A stretch of 64,000 nucleotides of DNA from Dryomyza anilis (GCA_951804985.1 OX638134.1:930001-994000); one strand, 5' to 3'; shown: positions 1 to 13,900, numbered from the stretch's first letter. Notes: a model not told the origin generated them from the letters alone. Numbers and translations: made by a program.

Positions 1-886
1 GAGGAAATATGGTCAACGTTAGTTAAATTTTGCTGACTGCATGAAACTTTATACATGGTACTATATATATATGTACAAATCTCTATGTATTTTAGTGGGT
101 GGGTGGGTATAACGCATGATAATGTCTTGCCATGAAAACTTATCCCGTCTCAATGCTCAATTGAGTTTGATAAATGCGCTTAATTGCAATTAAATGGCAT
201 TTCAATGAACTTTCCTTGTGGGTGTGGCGTCGGCTACGTGAAAATTGACGTTTAGAGTGTGGGCGGACTGGACTGGCTGGGTTGGTGGTGGCAATAATTG
301 CGCTGATGAAAAGCCAGAAAAATACGCGCACATCGAAACTTTTACGAGTTTGCAGTAAATCAAATTCGTTAGTTTCACAGCCCGTCGTCCTTTTTTTTTT
401 GTTGGTTGAAATTAGAAAATAAGAAAACTTTTGTGAAACTATTTCTTTAGTTAGTTTTAGTTATTTCGGTTTCGTTTTTTTTTTTTATTTTGGAAATTCT
501 ATGGTTTTTCAGCTGTGCACCGCGCGTAGTTGCTATAATTATGACAGCTGTCAAAGTTAATAGCGACATTTGTGCTGCTTTGAGTTTTATATTAAAAGTT
601 TTACCCGAATGGCATTGCAATAATTCGATGCAATAATATTGGAAATTTCATTAGCAATGTAATGCGCAGCAACTTAAAATCCGCAGTTGGCGAAATAATG
701 CGAAAACTTGAAAATAAACTTGGCTTTTGTGCGCTGCCACATATTCTCTAAAAAAATAATAAAATATTAAAGACTTTTGTGGAATTTTGAACTAAGAATT
801 TAATTAAATTGCAAAAATTGCGCATGCAGAAAATTGTGCATGAATTATGTTGGTTGGTCGGAAACAGGCTCTGTTTTTGCTTGTAT
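1..886. other. Unique intronic DNA
   Basis: AT-rich with T-runs near 390 and 475 and a GGGTGGGTGGG run near 100. It contains one perfect 12-bp palindrome (listed separately). No gene seen; the 63-codon minus-strand ORF at 140-331 has no recognisable domain. Confidence 0.6.
542..553. promoter_or_regulatory. TGACAGCTGTCA palindrome (TALE-homeodomain type site)
   Basis: A perfect 12-bp palindrome made of two TGACAG half sites around a CAGCTG E-box. TGACAG is the core of MEIS/TGIF (fly Hth, Achi/Vis) sites, and this dimer arrangement is a known in vitro TGIF/MEIS motif. Function here is inferred. Confidence 0.4.
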
Positions 887-1010
887 ATACACTAAGAAAA
901 TAAGTTCCTAATATTAAGATAAAATCAATTTGAAATAGCGAGCCAACTTGAAGCTTATTTTGAAAACATAAATTGCCTATTTTAAAATAATTTAAATATA
1001 TGAAATCGTT
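887..1010. repeat. Isolated unit of the ~170-bp repeat found at 7.3-8.0 kb
   Basis: The segment starts ACTAAGAAAATAAGTTCCTA, then ATATTAAG, and ends AAATATATGAAA. It follows the same order as the units at 7.3-8.0 kb (ACTGAGAAAWAAGTTTCCTA...AATATATGAAAATG). The match is imperfect but collinear for about 110 bp. Confidence 0.5.
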
Positions 1011-4000
1011 ATTTTTAGTACAAAATTTCCACTAAAAAAGTAACTTTCCACTAGGCGCTATTGCAAGTTTAATTTTTCCTTAATGTTTGGCATCTATTTA
1101 TTTAGAGAGACAGTTTTCTGAAATTTTAAACGCAAATTTCCGGATTATTCTGGTTACGCCTCTTTAAAATCTTTCGAATGTTAATTTGAAAATGCCTTAA
1201 GCTTGCCAAAAATTTTGTCTAGAGTTTGAAAACTGTTTTCTGAGTGTAGTATAGAGAAAAGCAATTGTCGAGTGGCCCAGATAAATTTGCATATTTCTTA
1301 ATTAATTACGCAACATGGCTGCGTAACAACAAAGAGCGTTAAAAATCTATCCGTTCTTATCAAAACGCACTTCCGTCGTACAGCAGAGACCTAGAGTTGA
1401 CCCGGCTCTAGTCTTCTCATTTCTGCATACAATGTACACAATGTATACAGCGTTGTCTCTCTCGCTCTAGCTCTCTTTCAACCACAGAGTGAAAATTCAC
1501 AGGCACTCAAGTGAAAAATCAAGTTTAATTTGTTTTCCAAGCGAATGATTATTTGAAAATTAATGCAGGATTAAAATGGGAAACAAAGAAAAACAATTTT
1601 ATTTTAATATAATATGCTTAAAATGCAGCAAAATATGTTTTAATTACGTAGGAAACTATTTGAAGTGTGCAATGTTATCTTTTAGTTATCTTAAATTTAT
1701 TCACAATTTTGTCAATTTAAAAAAAATCAACAATAAACCGATAACCAAAATCGATATAAACGATTTTACAACGGTTTTAGAAGGGTTTATTTAAATTTAT
1801 AACCCAAAATAAAGACATACTTCAAAAATGAAATCCTTGTAGGATTCTGTTTTATTCCTTGCATTTAAGTAGTCATTTTTTAATTAAGTTTAATAACATT
1901 TTATGCCTTTTTCATCATACCACATGTGCTGAAGTAAAGTAAATATAAAAACATATAAAAATTTAAATAAATTAAGTTGAAAGGTGTACAGCACAGACCG
2001 TAAAACAGCAGCCCCACTTTCCCAAACTTCGCACTTAAATGTTCTAAATTCCGCAAAGGATTGCGAGCTCAAGCCGCAAGGATTTTCAGCAATTTTTGAC
2101 TGCCCGTCCGTCCGTCGTGCGCATTCATATCCACGTCTTTGCCAGCAAATTTATTAACACGTTTTATGAGGCATCCTTCAGCGGCTGCAGGGCAACAGCA
2201 ACGAAGGAGTAGCACGATGAGGAGGACGACACAAATAAATGTTTAGTCAAGTGTTTACAGATCAAACATAACCTCTGGGAAAAATCACGTAATTCACGTT
2301 TCAAGTGTAATAAACACATTTTCGGCAGGTGTGCTAGACAGAGATGGCGCCTAAAAGCACACATAAAAAGATAGAGACAGATGGAGAGGCAGCCAGACAG
2401 ACAGACAGTCAAAAAGACAGATATGCCGCAGTGCAGAGCAGCCATATAGCAGATATGAAAATTATATGGTTTTATAGGTTTCTGTTTTTATGTTGCCGTA
2501 ATTCAGAGGCATCCAGTGTACCCCATTCTGCGCCATACTCCCCTGCCATGCTGTGTTGCTATTTGGGGGGAGGAGGTGAGGTTTAGTGGGTGCTGACGAC
2601 GACGCTGAGTGCTTTAATTTTAATTGATTTAAAGTGCAGATTTTCTCTAGTTTATGTTAAAATTTCATTTATGTGGTAATAAAATTTGTGCGCAAAGTGT
2701 TTTGGCTGCTGGGAATACTTGATGGATAAGTTGGCGTTTAGAAGTGACGTTTGAGCGTGGCGCAGAGAGAATGTGACGTTTGCGAAAAGAATCTACAATG
2801 TGAAAAATAATCAAAATACCACAAAAAGCAGTTAAATTTACGGAAAATATTTATTATTAATGACTAAAGTTTGCACAGAAATCTCACTAAATCCGCAGCG
2901 TCATAAAATCAATATTTGCCATAGTATGCGGCCTAAATAAGACTGGCCAGAGTTTCGAAAACTATATAAGCGACATGTTTAAGCCTTTTGTTAGACATTT
3001 TAATATATATTACAATAAAATAAAGCTTAATGTGTGTGCTTTAGATCAAAGTCTTGGCAAGCATATGCAAAGAAATCATTAGGATGCTGCATATTTTAGA
3101 TATTAGTCGTTTGCCGAACTGAAAAGGTCGAAAACTATTACATGTTCTATATACGCAACAAACTATGCCAACAAAAACCGAGCCTAATGAGCTTTTGTCT
3201 TTTGCCTCGAAGACAGACCGACAGACAGCAAAACATCGAAGAAAAGTCGGCTAGCTTCTTATTTTAAGAATATTTGACACTTAGATAAAATCTATTGTAG
3301 CCTTTGGGTGTATAGTGAATTTGTTGTTGTGGTTTTGCTGGCCAAATAACATTTTAAGCTTGAGAAAAACTTAAATATTGACACAGTTTTCGTGTGCTTT
3401 CGTGCACATCAAGGAGTGGAATGATGCCTGGGTAGGAGAAAAACAATTAATTTTACAAATTAGAAATCAGTGAGGCCCAAGACGTAGTACAAGACGAAAA
3501 GGCATCCGAGGATGTTGAAGAAAATGACAACGAAGCAGAGGTAAAAGTTGTCGGAAGTAGTAGTAGTACCAACCGGAAACCATTGAACTTTAGAAGCTTC
3601 AAGTGACATTTGCTAAAATATGACAAAATAAGCGATATGATGCTGTATTTAGGGAAATTGCTGTTTACAGAGCCTAAAATATTGACAATATTATGTATTT
3701 ATTTGAGCTGTTGACTGGAAATAATGTCATATTGATGCGGTATTAATATAGAAGCATTTAATTAAATTTGCGTTTGATTGAAGGAATGGGAAAAATTAAA
3801 GGGGAAATTTTCGACAAATTAATGAAGGTCAGCAATTCAGAATAGTAGGGAGAATATTATAAATTTTTAAAGCACAAAAAATTTTTAAAGCACAAAATTG
3901 GAGATTTGAATTGTGGGATTTTGACGAAATTCGGGCAAATGATTAGGGTATATCCAACCCTAATTTAGAAAATTCAAAGTTGTATTTTGTGTCAAATGAA

Positions 4001-4779
4001 TTTTCGACGCGAGTATTTTTGGTATTACCTATTATTTTTAAATATTACGAACATTTTACTCATTTTTAAAATATAATTAACATCACATTGACGCATTACA
4101 AGCAATCACTGTACGATAAGTATTGCTAAAGACATGCCAAGTAATAGCTACATAAGGATCAGACAACTACACATCAATTTAATATTTCGCACAATGGGCG
4201 ATAATATTATTTGAAGAACGCAAGGCCAATGCAAATGCAAATCTATGCAATATCCGTCGGTTCAAATGTTTGTGCCATGCACAAACCATAGACAAACATT
4301 TACACATCGACAAATACAATATAGACGAAAATTTAACGAAAATTCATACATCAAAGTCGAGCATCTAATTCGATGCTGTTGAACTGTCGCTCTGTCTATA
4401 TCATTCTAACAAACATGTGGCAACACTGATTGTCTGTCTGTCTGTCTGGGATGTGTAGCATCCATGTTCGTGTGAAGGAATTACAAGCCATCGACATTTT
4501 GCAATTTTATGCAGAGGCAGCAGCAGCAAAACTTTGCAAATCGAGAATTGTTATAATTTCCTTTGCACTGCGGCAACACTGGCAGCAGCACTACCACACA
4601 CACATAAATGTGTCTGTTTGGCGCACATAAATCATAATCATTGATGCAATTTTCAGGACTTGTATCCTTTTAAGTACGTACAGCAAGCAGCAACTGCAAC
4701 AGCACAAGTCGCAGGAGACGCAAACGTTTGAAGGAGACGCAAACGCAAACGGAGCAGCTGCAGCGTAAGAGGTGGCTGC
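1011..4779. other. Unique AT-rich intronic DNA with GACA runs
   Basis: No exon or repeat family recognised. GACA/GTCT simple repeats occur at 2394-2430 and 4430-4448. ORFs at 1576-1794, 2164-2586 and 4430-4630 overlap simple repeats or are compositionally biased. A CTCF-like core is listed separately. Confidence 0.55.
2342..2351 (+). promoter_or_regulatory. Candidate CTCF site (AGATGGCGCC)
   Basis: AGATGGCGCC matches the AGRTGGCGCY core shared by fly CTCF sites. A single 10-bp match is weak evidence; conservation or ChIP data would be needed. Confidence 0.3.
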
Positions 4780-5010
4780 TTGGCATATGCCAAACCATAT
4801 GCGAATCATATGCGCAATGAGGGCAAATGCTGCAGTGGGCGTGAGAGTGAGTTATGCGAAGGATATGCTGATGATATGCAAAAGCCAGGCGAATGATCTG
4901 CGAAGTGTAGCTGCTGCATAAGCGGATGATTTGCGGCATGCAAGACATGCGACAGCACAAAGGACGGACGACAGAACAGTCGGACATACGTACGGTATCG
5001 TATCGATAGT
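4780..5010. promoter_or_regulatory. ATATGC cluster ending in a DRE (TATCGATA)
   Basis: Between 4780 and 4885 the hexamer ATATGC or its GCATAT complement recurs at least five times (for example CATATGCGAA, CATATGCGCA, GATATGCTG, GATATGCAAA). A perfect DREF element TATCGATA lies at 5001-5008, with a second CGTATCGA overlapping it. DREs mark promoters and insulators in flies. Read as a possible regulatory element, not established. Confidence 0.3.
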
Positions 5011-5284
5011 TAACATAGACAGAGATAGAGAAAGATGCTCTGGGGTCAAGTGGTTGCGGTGCGATTTTTAGTTTCTTTTTTTGTTTGTTTTTGGGTTTTG
5101 TGCGACGCTGCACCAAATTTTATTGTTTCGATTCTATGATTGCAGTTGTGGCTGTCATTGTTGTTGTTGTTGGAAGAGGAAATTGAAAAGTTCAAAAGGC
5201 ATTGCTGATTTTTATGCTAAGAAAATGCAATTTGCGTTAAATGCGGAGATATATGGAAACAATTAAATTTAAAAACAAATATAT

Positions 5285-6005
5285 GTTATGAGAAAAATTT
5301 TATTGAAAATTTAGTGAAAATTTTAATTTAGAGAGAAAAATTGAATTTGGATGAAAAAATGGTGAAATTTTTTTTTAAATTGAATTTATGTGCATAATTG
5401 AATTTTTAGTGAAAAATTTAATTTATAGTGAAAAATTGAATTATTAGTGAAAATTGAATTTTTAGTGAAAATTTGAATTTATAGTGAAAAATTTATTTTT
5501 TAGTAAACATTTTATTTTTTAATGAAAAATTTAATTTTTAGTGAAAAATTTAACTTTTAGTGAAAAATTGAACTTTTAGTGAAAAATTTGATTTTTAGTG
5601 AAAATTTTAATTTTTAATGAAAAATTGAATTTTTTAGTGAAAAATTGAATTTTAAGTGAAAATTGAATTTTTAATGAAAATTTGAATTTTTAGTGAAAAT
5701 TTGAATTTTTAGTAAAAATTTTATTTTTCAATGAAAAATTTAAATTTTAGTGAAAAATTGAATTTTTAGTGAAAAATTGAATTTTTAACGAAAAATTGAA
5801 TTTTTAACGAAAAATTGAATTTTTAGTGATAAATAGAATTTTTAGTGAATAATTGAATTTTAAGTGAAAATTGAATTTTTAATGAAAATTTGAATTTTTA
5901 GTGAAAAATTGAACTTTCAATGAAAAATGGAATTTTGAGTGAAAATTTGAACTTTCAATGAAAAATGGAATTTTGAGTGAAAATTTGAATTTTTAACTGA
6001 AAGTT
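5285..6005. repeat. 18-bp minisatellite array A (TTTTTAGTGAAAAATTGAA)
   Basis: About 40 degenerate copies of a 17-19-bp unit, GAATTTTTAGTGAAAAATT, run head to tail, with variants such as TTTAATGAAAAATTGAA and TTTGAGTGAAAATTTGAA. The same unit forms arrays at 25.87 and 27.76 kb. Confidence 0.85.
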
Positions 6006-7299
6006 TTATTTTTTGTAGATAAATTAAAATTCTCTGTTCGAAATTAAATAATTAAATTCAAAATTTAAATTAAATTTGTAGTGAAGAATTAAATTTCTAT
6101 TTAAATATTAAATTTTATGCAATTAATTAAATACCTTTCAATTATTTGTAGTCCATAGCAACACATAAAATATCAAATAAATAATAAAAAATGATGCACA
6201 ATATGAATATATAAAAAAAAAAATATTTACAAAAATAATTATGCTAAAAATAGCTGTAATGAGCCTGCAAAAATGTGCAAATTATGCATAAATATTGCAG
6301 CAACAGCAGAGGCAGCAACTAAGTGGATTAAAATTATTTATTATTTTTTTGTATGCATGTTGTAGCCGCGACTAAAAATGTCGCTTGAAGTGTTTTGTAA
6401 ATAGGTTTTTTTGTATATTTATTTTCATTATGCGTTGAATGCTAAATTTACGGCGGCAACACATTTTAAAGTAGCAACATATAAATCAGGCGCAATGGCG
6501 GCGCACGTCGCATGACGTGGGCGGCAACAATATAACGTTGTTAAGCAGTAGTAGTAGCAATTGTTGTTGCTGTTGTAGTAGCCAAACGTTTACAGCTGCT
6601 AAATGCTAAAACACAGAACAGGACAGAACAGACAGACACACATACTATGCACGCACACAGAGCAACAAATAAACGCACACATGCAAATATGGCGGCAAAT
6701 TGTTAAAATAAACGCACGTAGCAAAGTAAATGTGCAACGGCAGCAATATCAACAGCAACAACAATAATAATAGCAACAGCAACAATAGCAGTAGCAACGG
6801 CAGCAGCAGCAACTGTGCAAATTTGCTATGCAATGCGTGTGCAACTTAATAAAATTGCAATTCTGCTCATTTGCATTTTAATAATCAGACAACATCACCA
6901 GCAGCAGTTGCAGTTGCAGTACTAGCAGTACCAAGCAACAGCAGCAACCCAGCTACCAGCAATATCAACAGCATTGCCCACATCTCTGGCACATCAACAA
7001 CATAGCGATGTTGCTGCCGTAGCTGCTCAGAAAACCAATACGCATCGCAACATTCAACATCATTATAATTATTATTATTATCATCGTCATAAGCATTATC
7101 ACAATTACAAATTACTGCAAAGTACCTACATGATACAAATTTGCACAAGCACACTGTAGGAAATGCAAAAGATTTTTGGTAAAGCACATGTAAAATATGA
7201 ATTCTTTAAATTTTTATTATTATATTTTAAAGAACAACTTCATAAAAGCACTCAAAAACTAGAGAAAATTATTTTATTAAATTTATACATCATTTTCCT
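6006..7299. other. Intronic DNA with CAG/CAA-type runs
   Basis: Degenerate CAG/CAA/AAT triplet runs at 6745-6810 and 6900-6975, plus a somewhat GC-richer patch at 6485-6535. The ORFs at 6645-7187 on both strands are translations of these triplet runs and show no domain. Confidence 0.6.
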
Positions 7300-7980
7300 A
7301 CCATTATTATGTATTACATATTATTGTTTCAAACTTCTTTAAACTGAGAAAACAATTTCCTAATATTCAGCAAAATTGAAATTGATTATTAAATTAAATT
7401 TTCAAATTTTCATGAAGTTAAATATATGAAAATGAAAAAAAAAACCATTTTCTAATTTAAAGGACACAGATATTCCTACCATTGCATATTATATACAACT
7501 ATTTCTGCTTTACTGCTTTAAACTCAGACAACAGTTTCCTAATATTAAGAAATATTTAAAGTGAATTAAATTTGTGGATAAATTTGATTTATTTTAAATA
7601 AGTTAAACATATTAAAATGTAAAATGCATTTGAAGGACATTTTTTCCTACCATTACATATTACATACATCTATGTCATAGTTTGTTAAACTGAGAAATAA
7701 GTTTCCTAATATCAAGAATAATTTAAAATGAATACAATTTTAGCAAAATTTTACTTATTTGAAAGAAGTAATATATATGAAAATGAATAATGCTTTTCCT
7801 ACATTGAAGGACAAATAGTTCCTAATATTACATATAGCTATTTCAAACTTCTTTTAACACAGAAAACAGTTTCTTAATATTAATAAAATTATAAATGAAT
7901 TAAGTTTTTGTTAAATTGTACTTATTTTAAAATAGTTAACACATGAAAATAAAAGAATTAATAAAAAATTAAATTAAAGT
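7300..7980. repeat. ~170-bp tandem array, about four diverged units
   Basis: The word TTTCCTAATATT (last copy TTTCTTAATATT) recurs at 7356, 7535, 7702 and 7870, spacings of 179, 167 and 168 bp. Each unit also carries ACTGAGAAA just before it, and ATATGAAAATG, a GGACA word and CCTACCATTRCATATTA in the same order. Copies are highly diverged. Confidence 0.75.
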
Positions 7981-8810
7981 AAAATGTTTTCTACTGCTAC
8001 ACTGAAAAAAATACTACATTATATTTATCTAATTTGTTTATTAAATCTCAACCAAGTACAAAAATCATAAAAATTTTGAATAATTCATAATACTAATGAA
8101 TTAGTCATGGTATTTTTAAAGTGTTATTACTTTTTATTAATGTTTTCATTAATATATTAAACCTGGTGTTTTTAATGAATATTTTCATCCATATTATTAA
8201 AATGTTTGCTATGTATTTTAGTTTTTATTCGGAATTTTCTAATGGGTTTTTAAAACTCAATATTATCACTTATTAAAGAATTTATTTAAAATATATTTTT
8301 GCATTTGAATTTGCTGCTACCTAGGTGCTACATAGGAGCGCCTTTTGCAACAGTTTTGATATAATCAAAAATATTTATTATTCCTCTTGCATACGTTGAT
8401 TGCCGTTAATTTTAATTTAAAAACCTACTTAAAGTGCATGGATGTGTCGTCGTCGTAGTGTGTGTTCATATTCAATGACAGCTATAAAAATTGACAGCTG
8501 CACAAAATGGCAGACAAACTGTCAGTTAAGCTGCATGGTAAAATTGACATTTTAAGTTAATTACAAAATTAACATATAGGATGCTTTTGCCGGAAATGAA
8601 ATGCATGGCCGTAGAATTGTCAGGCCATTGTATATGGTATCCTTTTTTTGCAGTTTCATATTTAATGCAGCTTTCAGTGAAATACATCAATGCATTTATA
8701 ATAATACATAATGCAAACGAATATGACAATTTTTTTCACATTATTTATATTAATGCATGTTGTACGAGTTCATAATTAATTGAGGTGTTTTATGTTCGGG
8801 TAGTGTGAAA
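7981..8810. other. Unique AT-rich intronic DNA
   Basis: No gene recognised. Two TGACAGCT words lie at 8476 and 8492. ORFs on both strands at 8526-8775 overlap each other and have no domain. Confidence 0.5.
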
Positions 8811-9192
8811 TTAACCCATTAAAGGCGGAGCATTGATTTGGATGAAACTGACAGGCAATATTTTGGATATTTATTTTGACTTGGTATTTTGTTTTCTGTT
8901 AAATGTTACCACTGATATTTTCGAATATTATGGTTTTATTTTTGAATGTAATAAATTCAATTTTCGAATAAAATTTTTCAACTTTATAATTTTACATATT
9001 TCTCAATCGCTAACTACTCCCTCAAAGCATGATATTATATGCACTAAAATTTAACTTAATTAGTCCTATGCTTCTTCTACCCGATATTGAAAACCAATTT
9101 AAGATATCTCTCACCCGGCTTTAGCTAGATTTTTTTCAAATATCGCTCTTTTATTTGGTTATAATTCCTCCCATTAGTCATTAATGGGTTAA
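8811..9192. mobile_element. piggyBac-type MITE, complete (382 bp)
   Basis: The element begins TTAACCCATTAA and ends with its exact reverse complement TTAATGGGTTAA. The TTAA target duplication with CCC...GGG termini is the signature of piggyBac-superfamily insertions. There is no transposase ORF, so it is non-autonomous. The interior (9060-9150) is clearly homologous, inverted, to the copy at 63.24 kb, sharing for example TCTAGCT, GGTGAGAGATA and GGACTAATTA. A small ORF (8833-9054) inside it is not credible as a gene. Confidence 0.75.
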
Positions 9193-10394
9193 TTACATTC
9201 AAGTGTAAATTAAATTTGTGCACTCAAAGCTTTCTTTGACATGTCAGCAACAGCAACAGCTGTTGCGCCAAAGCTGAGATTAACGGTAGGCCTCAAGTGT
9301 TGCCAGGCATTAATTTTAATTATTTTGTAATATAAGCAATCTGCATCGAATTTATTTTTTACATTTGCAATTATTTGCATAACTTGCCGTTTTCTTAATT
9401 GATTTGCATCTAATTTACACACATGACAGACACATCAAAGTAAATGTGTGCAAATTATTTTGTCGATAATTTTGTGTTTGTGCTTTTAATGTAATTAAAC
9501 ATTTATTTGACTTGGAAATTACGAAAATCCAATTTACACGAATCCTTCAAAGTGCGTGCAGCCGATCGAGCACACATATCGTATAAAGCAACGAATATCT
9601 ATATAAAATAAATATGCAACACACATATTATTGATATGCAACAAATTTGCAATATATTTGCTAAATTTTGTAAATTTGTGTAATACTCGATAGAATATTG
9701 TGGGAGGCAATAACTTAAATTAATAGACTAGATGGGGGCGAAAAAAGAAGTAATGAAAAATAGTATCAGAAAAGTATGTAGTATGTCAGACAGTGCGAAT
9801 GAATATTAGCAAACGTATGGCATAAAGCAATCGTCAATCGACAGGAGCAGAAGCAACAAAAATATCGTCAACATTTTAGAGCAACTGCAGCAGTTGCTAT
9901 TGCTACTACTATTGCTGTCGGCAAATGCAGCCAACTTCGACTCTAATCGAGTGCATTTACTGCATATGTAAATTTTCTAAAATTGCACACTTTTACATGC
10001 GTCAGAGAGAGAGATAACGAGGGGGCGATGCGCGCTGCTTGTTTGCAGTGCGAGCGAGATGCTTGTAGTGTGTAGTAACCATAACAAGAAGAGAAAGAGG
10101 GAGCAAACAAATGGGCGCAGAGCAGCAACAGCAGCTGCCTTGTTATTTTAGTTGAGTTGCATTTGCAATTTAAATTAAATTGCATTGAGTGTTTGTTTTT
10201 GGCCAAACTATATGCAACATATGTGTGCGGCAATATAAGCAGTAGCAGCAACAGCAACAGCAACATAACCAAAAATACTGCTTTTAATCAACATATGAGT
10301 TAAATAATTGCAATCCACAGAGTAACAAAACTTACTGCAAAATTTAAATTTAAATTTGCAGTTAAACGGTTGTGCTGGGCGAACAGAAAAAATT
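9193..10394. other. Unique intronic DNA
   Basis: No repeats longer than a short GA run (10001-10015) and a CAG/CAA run (10240-10265). The 109-codon minus-strand ORF at 9943-10272 spans these and starts in the CAG/CAA run; not credible. Confidence 0.5.
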
Positions 10395-10975
10395 AAATGC
10401 AGATGTTGTCTCTTTTTATTTACTTTATAAAGTTAAATAAACACAAAATGTAGTAAAAATAAATGCAGATGTAGTAATATTTCTGAATATTTATATATGT
10501 AGTTATTTTAAATATAAATGTAGTAAAATTTTGTAAACATCTGCTTTCAATTGTTTAATAAAGAAATAAAACGAAAATAGTACAATTTATAAATAATACA
10601 ATTTATCTAATATATTTCTGGATGTAGTTATCTATAATACAAATGTAGTAAAAATTTGTAAAAAGGCAGCTTTTCATTGTTTGACAGAAATATATAAGAA
10701 AAAGTGTACACTTTATAAATAGCAGATATTTTACTACATGTTTCCGGATATAGAGTTTTTTCAATACAAATGTAGTAACAATTTGTAAATGCAGATTTTT
10801 AGTATTAACAGAAAATGTAACGAAAAGAGTATAATTATAAATAGTGCAATTTTTCTACATAAATCTGGATGTAGTTATTTTTAATTGTAGTAAAATGTCT
10901 GTAAGAAGCTGCTTTCCTTTTTAAACGAAATTGAAATGGAAAGAGTACAATTTATAAACTACTCAATCTAAATAT
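10395..10975. repeat. ~120-bp tandem array, about five diverged units
   Basis: Repeated order of words: AAATGTAGTAAAAATTTGTAAA, CAGCTTT/CTGCTTT, AAACGAAAAGAGTACAAT, TTATAAATA, then CTGGATGTAGTTAT. The last word recurs at about 10618, 10741 (CCGGATATAGAGTT) and 10865, about 123 bp apart. Confidence 0.7.
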
Positions 10976-13900
10976 TTAAAAAATAAAAAACATAAAGTAT
11001 AATAAAAATTATTTTTTTATTTCTTCAACAATTCCAAAAAATTCGATAAATTAAATTGTATATCAAATGATGAGTAATAAACTTGAAAAAAAAGTTTTTC
11101 ACAACAACGAAACAGTATTATTTTCATAGTATATAGTACTATTAAAAAGTAGCTTTGAATTCCTTAATTCCCAATGTATTTTCAGCCACCCTGTGTTTTG
11201 CAATTAGTGCAGCGCGTTAAGTGCTCTGCACAGCATTGCCAAGCATAACTTTTTAAATAAATATTTCTATTGTTTTTCATTTATTTTATAACAAAAGCTT
11301 GTTGTTTTTTTTATATTTTGTTGCTGCTGCTGCTTTGTTTTTCGAACCTTTTGACTCTTTGGTAACTTTTTGTTTGAAATTTTAATTGAACCGCCAACAA
11401 TCACAACTGACTGCAGCAGCTGTGTCATCGGTGACTCCAATGGTTGGCGACTCCATTGGAAATGCGATATCAATCTGGCCAGCGTCCAGCAAATCGTGTT
11501 GTTGTTTTAGTTTTTTTTTTTGCTGTTGTGCGAATTCAGTCAGAGTATGAAGCAGGCAGGGCAGATACAATATGAAGGCTAAGAAGCAGTTGTTGGCCAT
11601 GTTAAATATTTGCGCTATACTGTGTGACAGACTGATAGAGTTGGAGAAATGTGGAGTTATAGAGATGAAGTGCCAAACGTAATGTACCACGGTACACAGA
11701 AAAATATATCATAGAATTTATAGTTTTTTTTTACTATTAATAGTATAAATTATTATTGTATGCAGTAAAAAGCATTATTTACTACAAAATACTATTACGG
11801 ATGTGTGCGAATTTGTGTACATTTGAAGTCTTAACTACATTTGTCGGTAATGCAGTGTGTGGTATACAATTTTGCACATTTTAAAGCAATTTAAATTGAT
11901 CTAAATTCAATGACTGCAAACAAACATATAATTATACGACTGAGTATCGACTGTAGAAATTGAAAATTCGACAATTTAATTTAGTATTCAAATTTAGACA
12001 AACTCGCACACACCCTTAGTAGTATTTTGTAGCATTTAATTATGTTTTACCCATTAAAATAAATATTTATCCTATTGACGAATGAAAACACCAATAATAA
12101 TCCAATTGACAATTTTTAAGAGATTTTTTTCTCTGACTGTATCAAGGGCCGTACTTGATGACCGCAAACTGCGGGTGGTCGTTTCTTTGTATTATTCATA
12201 AAACATACATTTTTCAACCACTCACAGTTTTGCGACATTATCTTGCGTTATTTCTTTAGAAATGAAAAATAAAAAATAAACTGAAAAAATCATATCACTT
12301 AATAGATTGCAAAAGTGTTGAACGTCGAAGTCACGTTGTGACTTGATTGGAGTTGAGTTGAAAAGTTTGCCATTAAAATGAAATATTTGTGACAAAAGAT
12401 TTGACTTTTTCGATTATAATTCAAAGGTGAAAGATTTTGCAAAAATCTCAGAAATGAACTCTGAACTGATGACTGCGTGATTTATTTATGAATATTTGGC
12501 ATACATTTATTATAATTAACAGTGGAAATATTAGCATTTTTATGGGTGGCACAGTAAAAACTGAACTAAAACAAATATTGAAGAAAATAAATCAACCAAA
12601 GTCAAAATTAGGGCGTTGGCTATAGCAGTAAAACACATCAAATCATTTAAGGAAAAAAATGTGGCAACACTGCTGGACGTATTGCTGACGTATGGCCAAC
12701 ATTGCCGCAGGCTAATTACAAATTAATCAAGCGCAAATGTGGGCCAACAAAAATTCAAGAAGTCAGCAGTGAAAAATTCAAGTTAAAAAAAATCAGACTT
12801 TATGGCGCACGACTCAGCTGTGTGCGCGCCGGAAAAGGATGTAACGGAAGCGGAAATGTCGTAAAGGAAATGGTAAACGTCAGATTCTACGCAAAATAAT
12901 GCAATGTTAATGAGAAATTGAAAAAATCAGCGACATTTTGTAGATATTAAGCGTGGCGAAAAGAAATGCAGAGTTGTGTAAAAAATTTAAATAAAAAAAA
13001 GAAATATAAAAAAAGAAAATTAAATATAAAAAAACGCAATTGAAATAAATGAATGTTGACAGGACAGCCAATAATTGTTTTATTTTTTCTGCGTTTTTTT
13101 TTTTGTTGAGAAGCTCTTAAAACATTTTACTTAAGCTGTCTGATTTTAATTAGCAAATCAGCAGCAAACCGTAGACACCACCCTCTTAAGCCATAAATAC
13201 GCAAATTAAAACCATATTAGGCTGAGTGTTTTTTGATTTTTTGAGAGCCTCGAATAAAAAGGAGATTTTAAAGAAGATATGGAAATTTTAAGCTTTTTAA
13301 ATTGCACGCATTTGCGGCTTCAAATAAATAGAATTTGGAGGTAAAAAAAAAAGAAAAATGTTTTATAAGCTTTTGCTTATTTGCGCTCTAAATATTCGCA
13401 CAAGTTGGCCTGCAAAAAGGAAAAAAATGCCTGGTGTTGCCAGGCAAAATAAATTTAATTAATAAAACCTTTTTTTTTCGTTGATTCCTTTGACTTGTTG
13501 TTAATTCAAATTAACATAATGTGCGCAGGTGTTTGCGGCATTCAAGATAACAGCAAAAATCCGAAAGTAAAATCAAAAATAAACGAATTGTTAAAAGATT
13601 TTGTATTAAATATTTGAGGGTAAAAAAATCCGCTTAGTTTTGTTGGGTGTTTGCCAAATTACGCACAAAAGTGCAGCTTAAATGAATATTTAATTAAAAT
13701 TTGTAAATTATATTTAAAAGTAAAAAGACTTGGCAACACGGTTAGATGGTTTGTGGTTAATTTGAAAGATTTGCGAAAGAAAAGTAGGCGGAAATTAACA
13801 GCTGAAATACAATTTCTATTATTAAGAAGAAAAATTGAATTGAATTCGTTTTATAGAATTTCAATGGTATGAAATTTATTTAAAATGCTGTATTTGATAT

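Noticed and set aside
4670..5116. 148-codon minus-strand ORF
   Set aside because: Overlapped by other ORFs on the same strand and the opposite strand; no domain recognised; runs through the ATATGC cluster.
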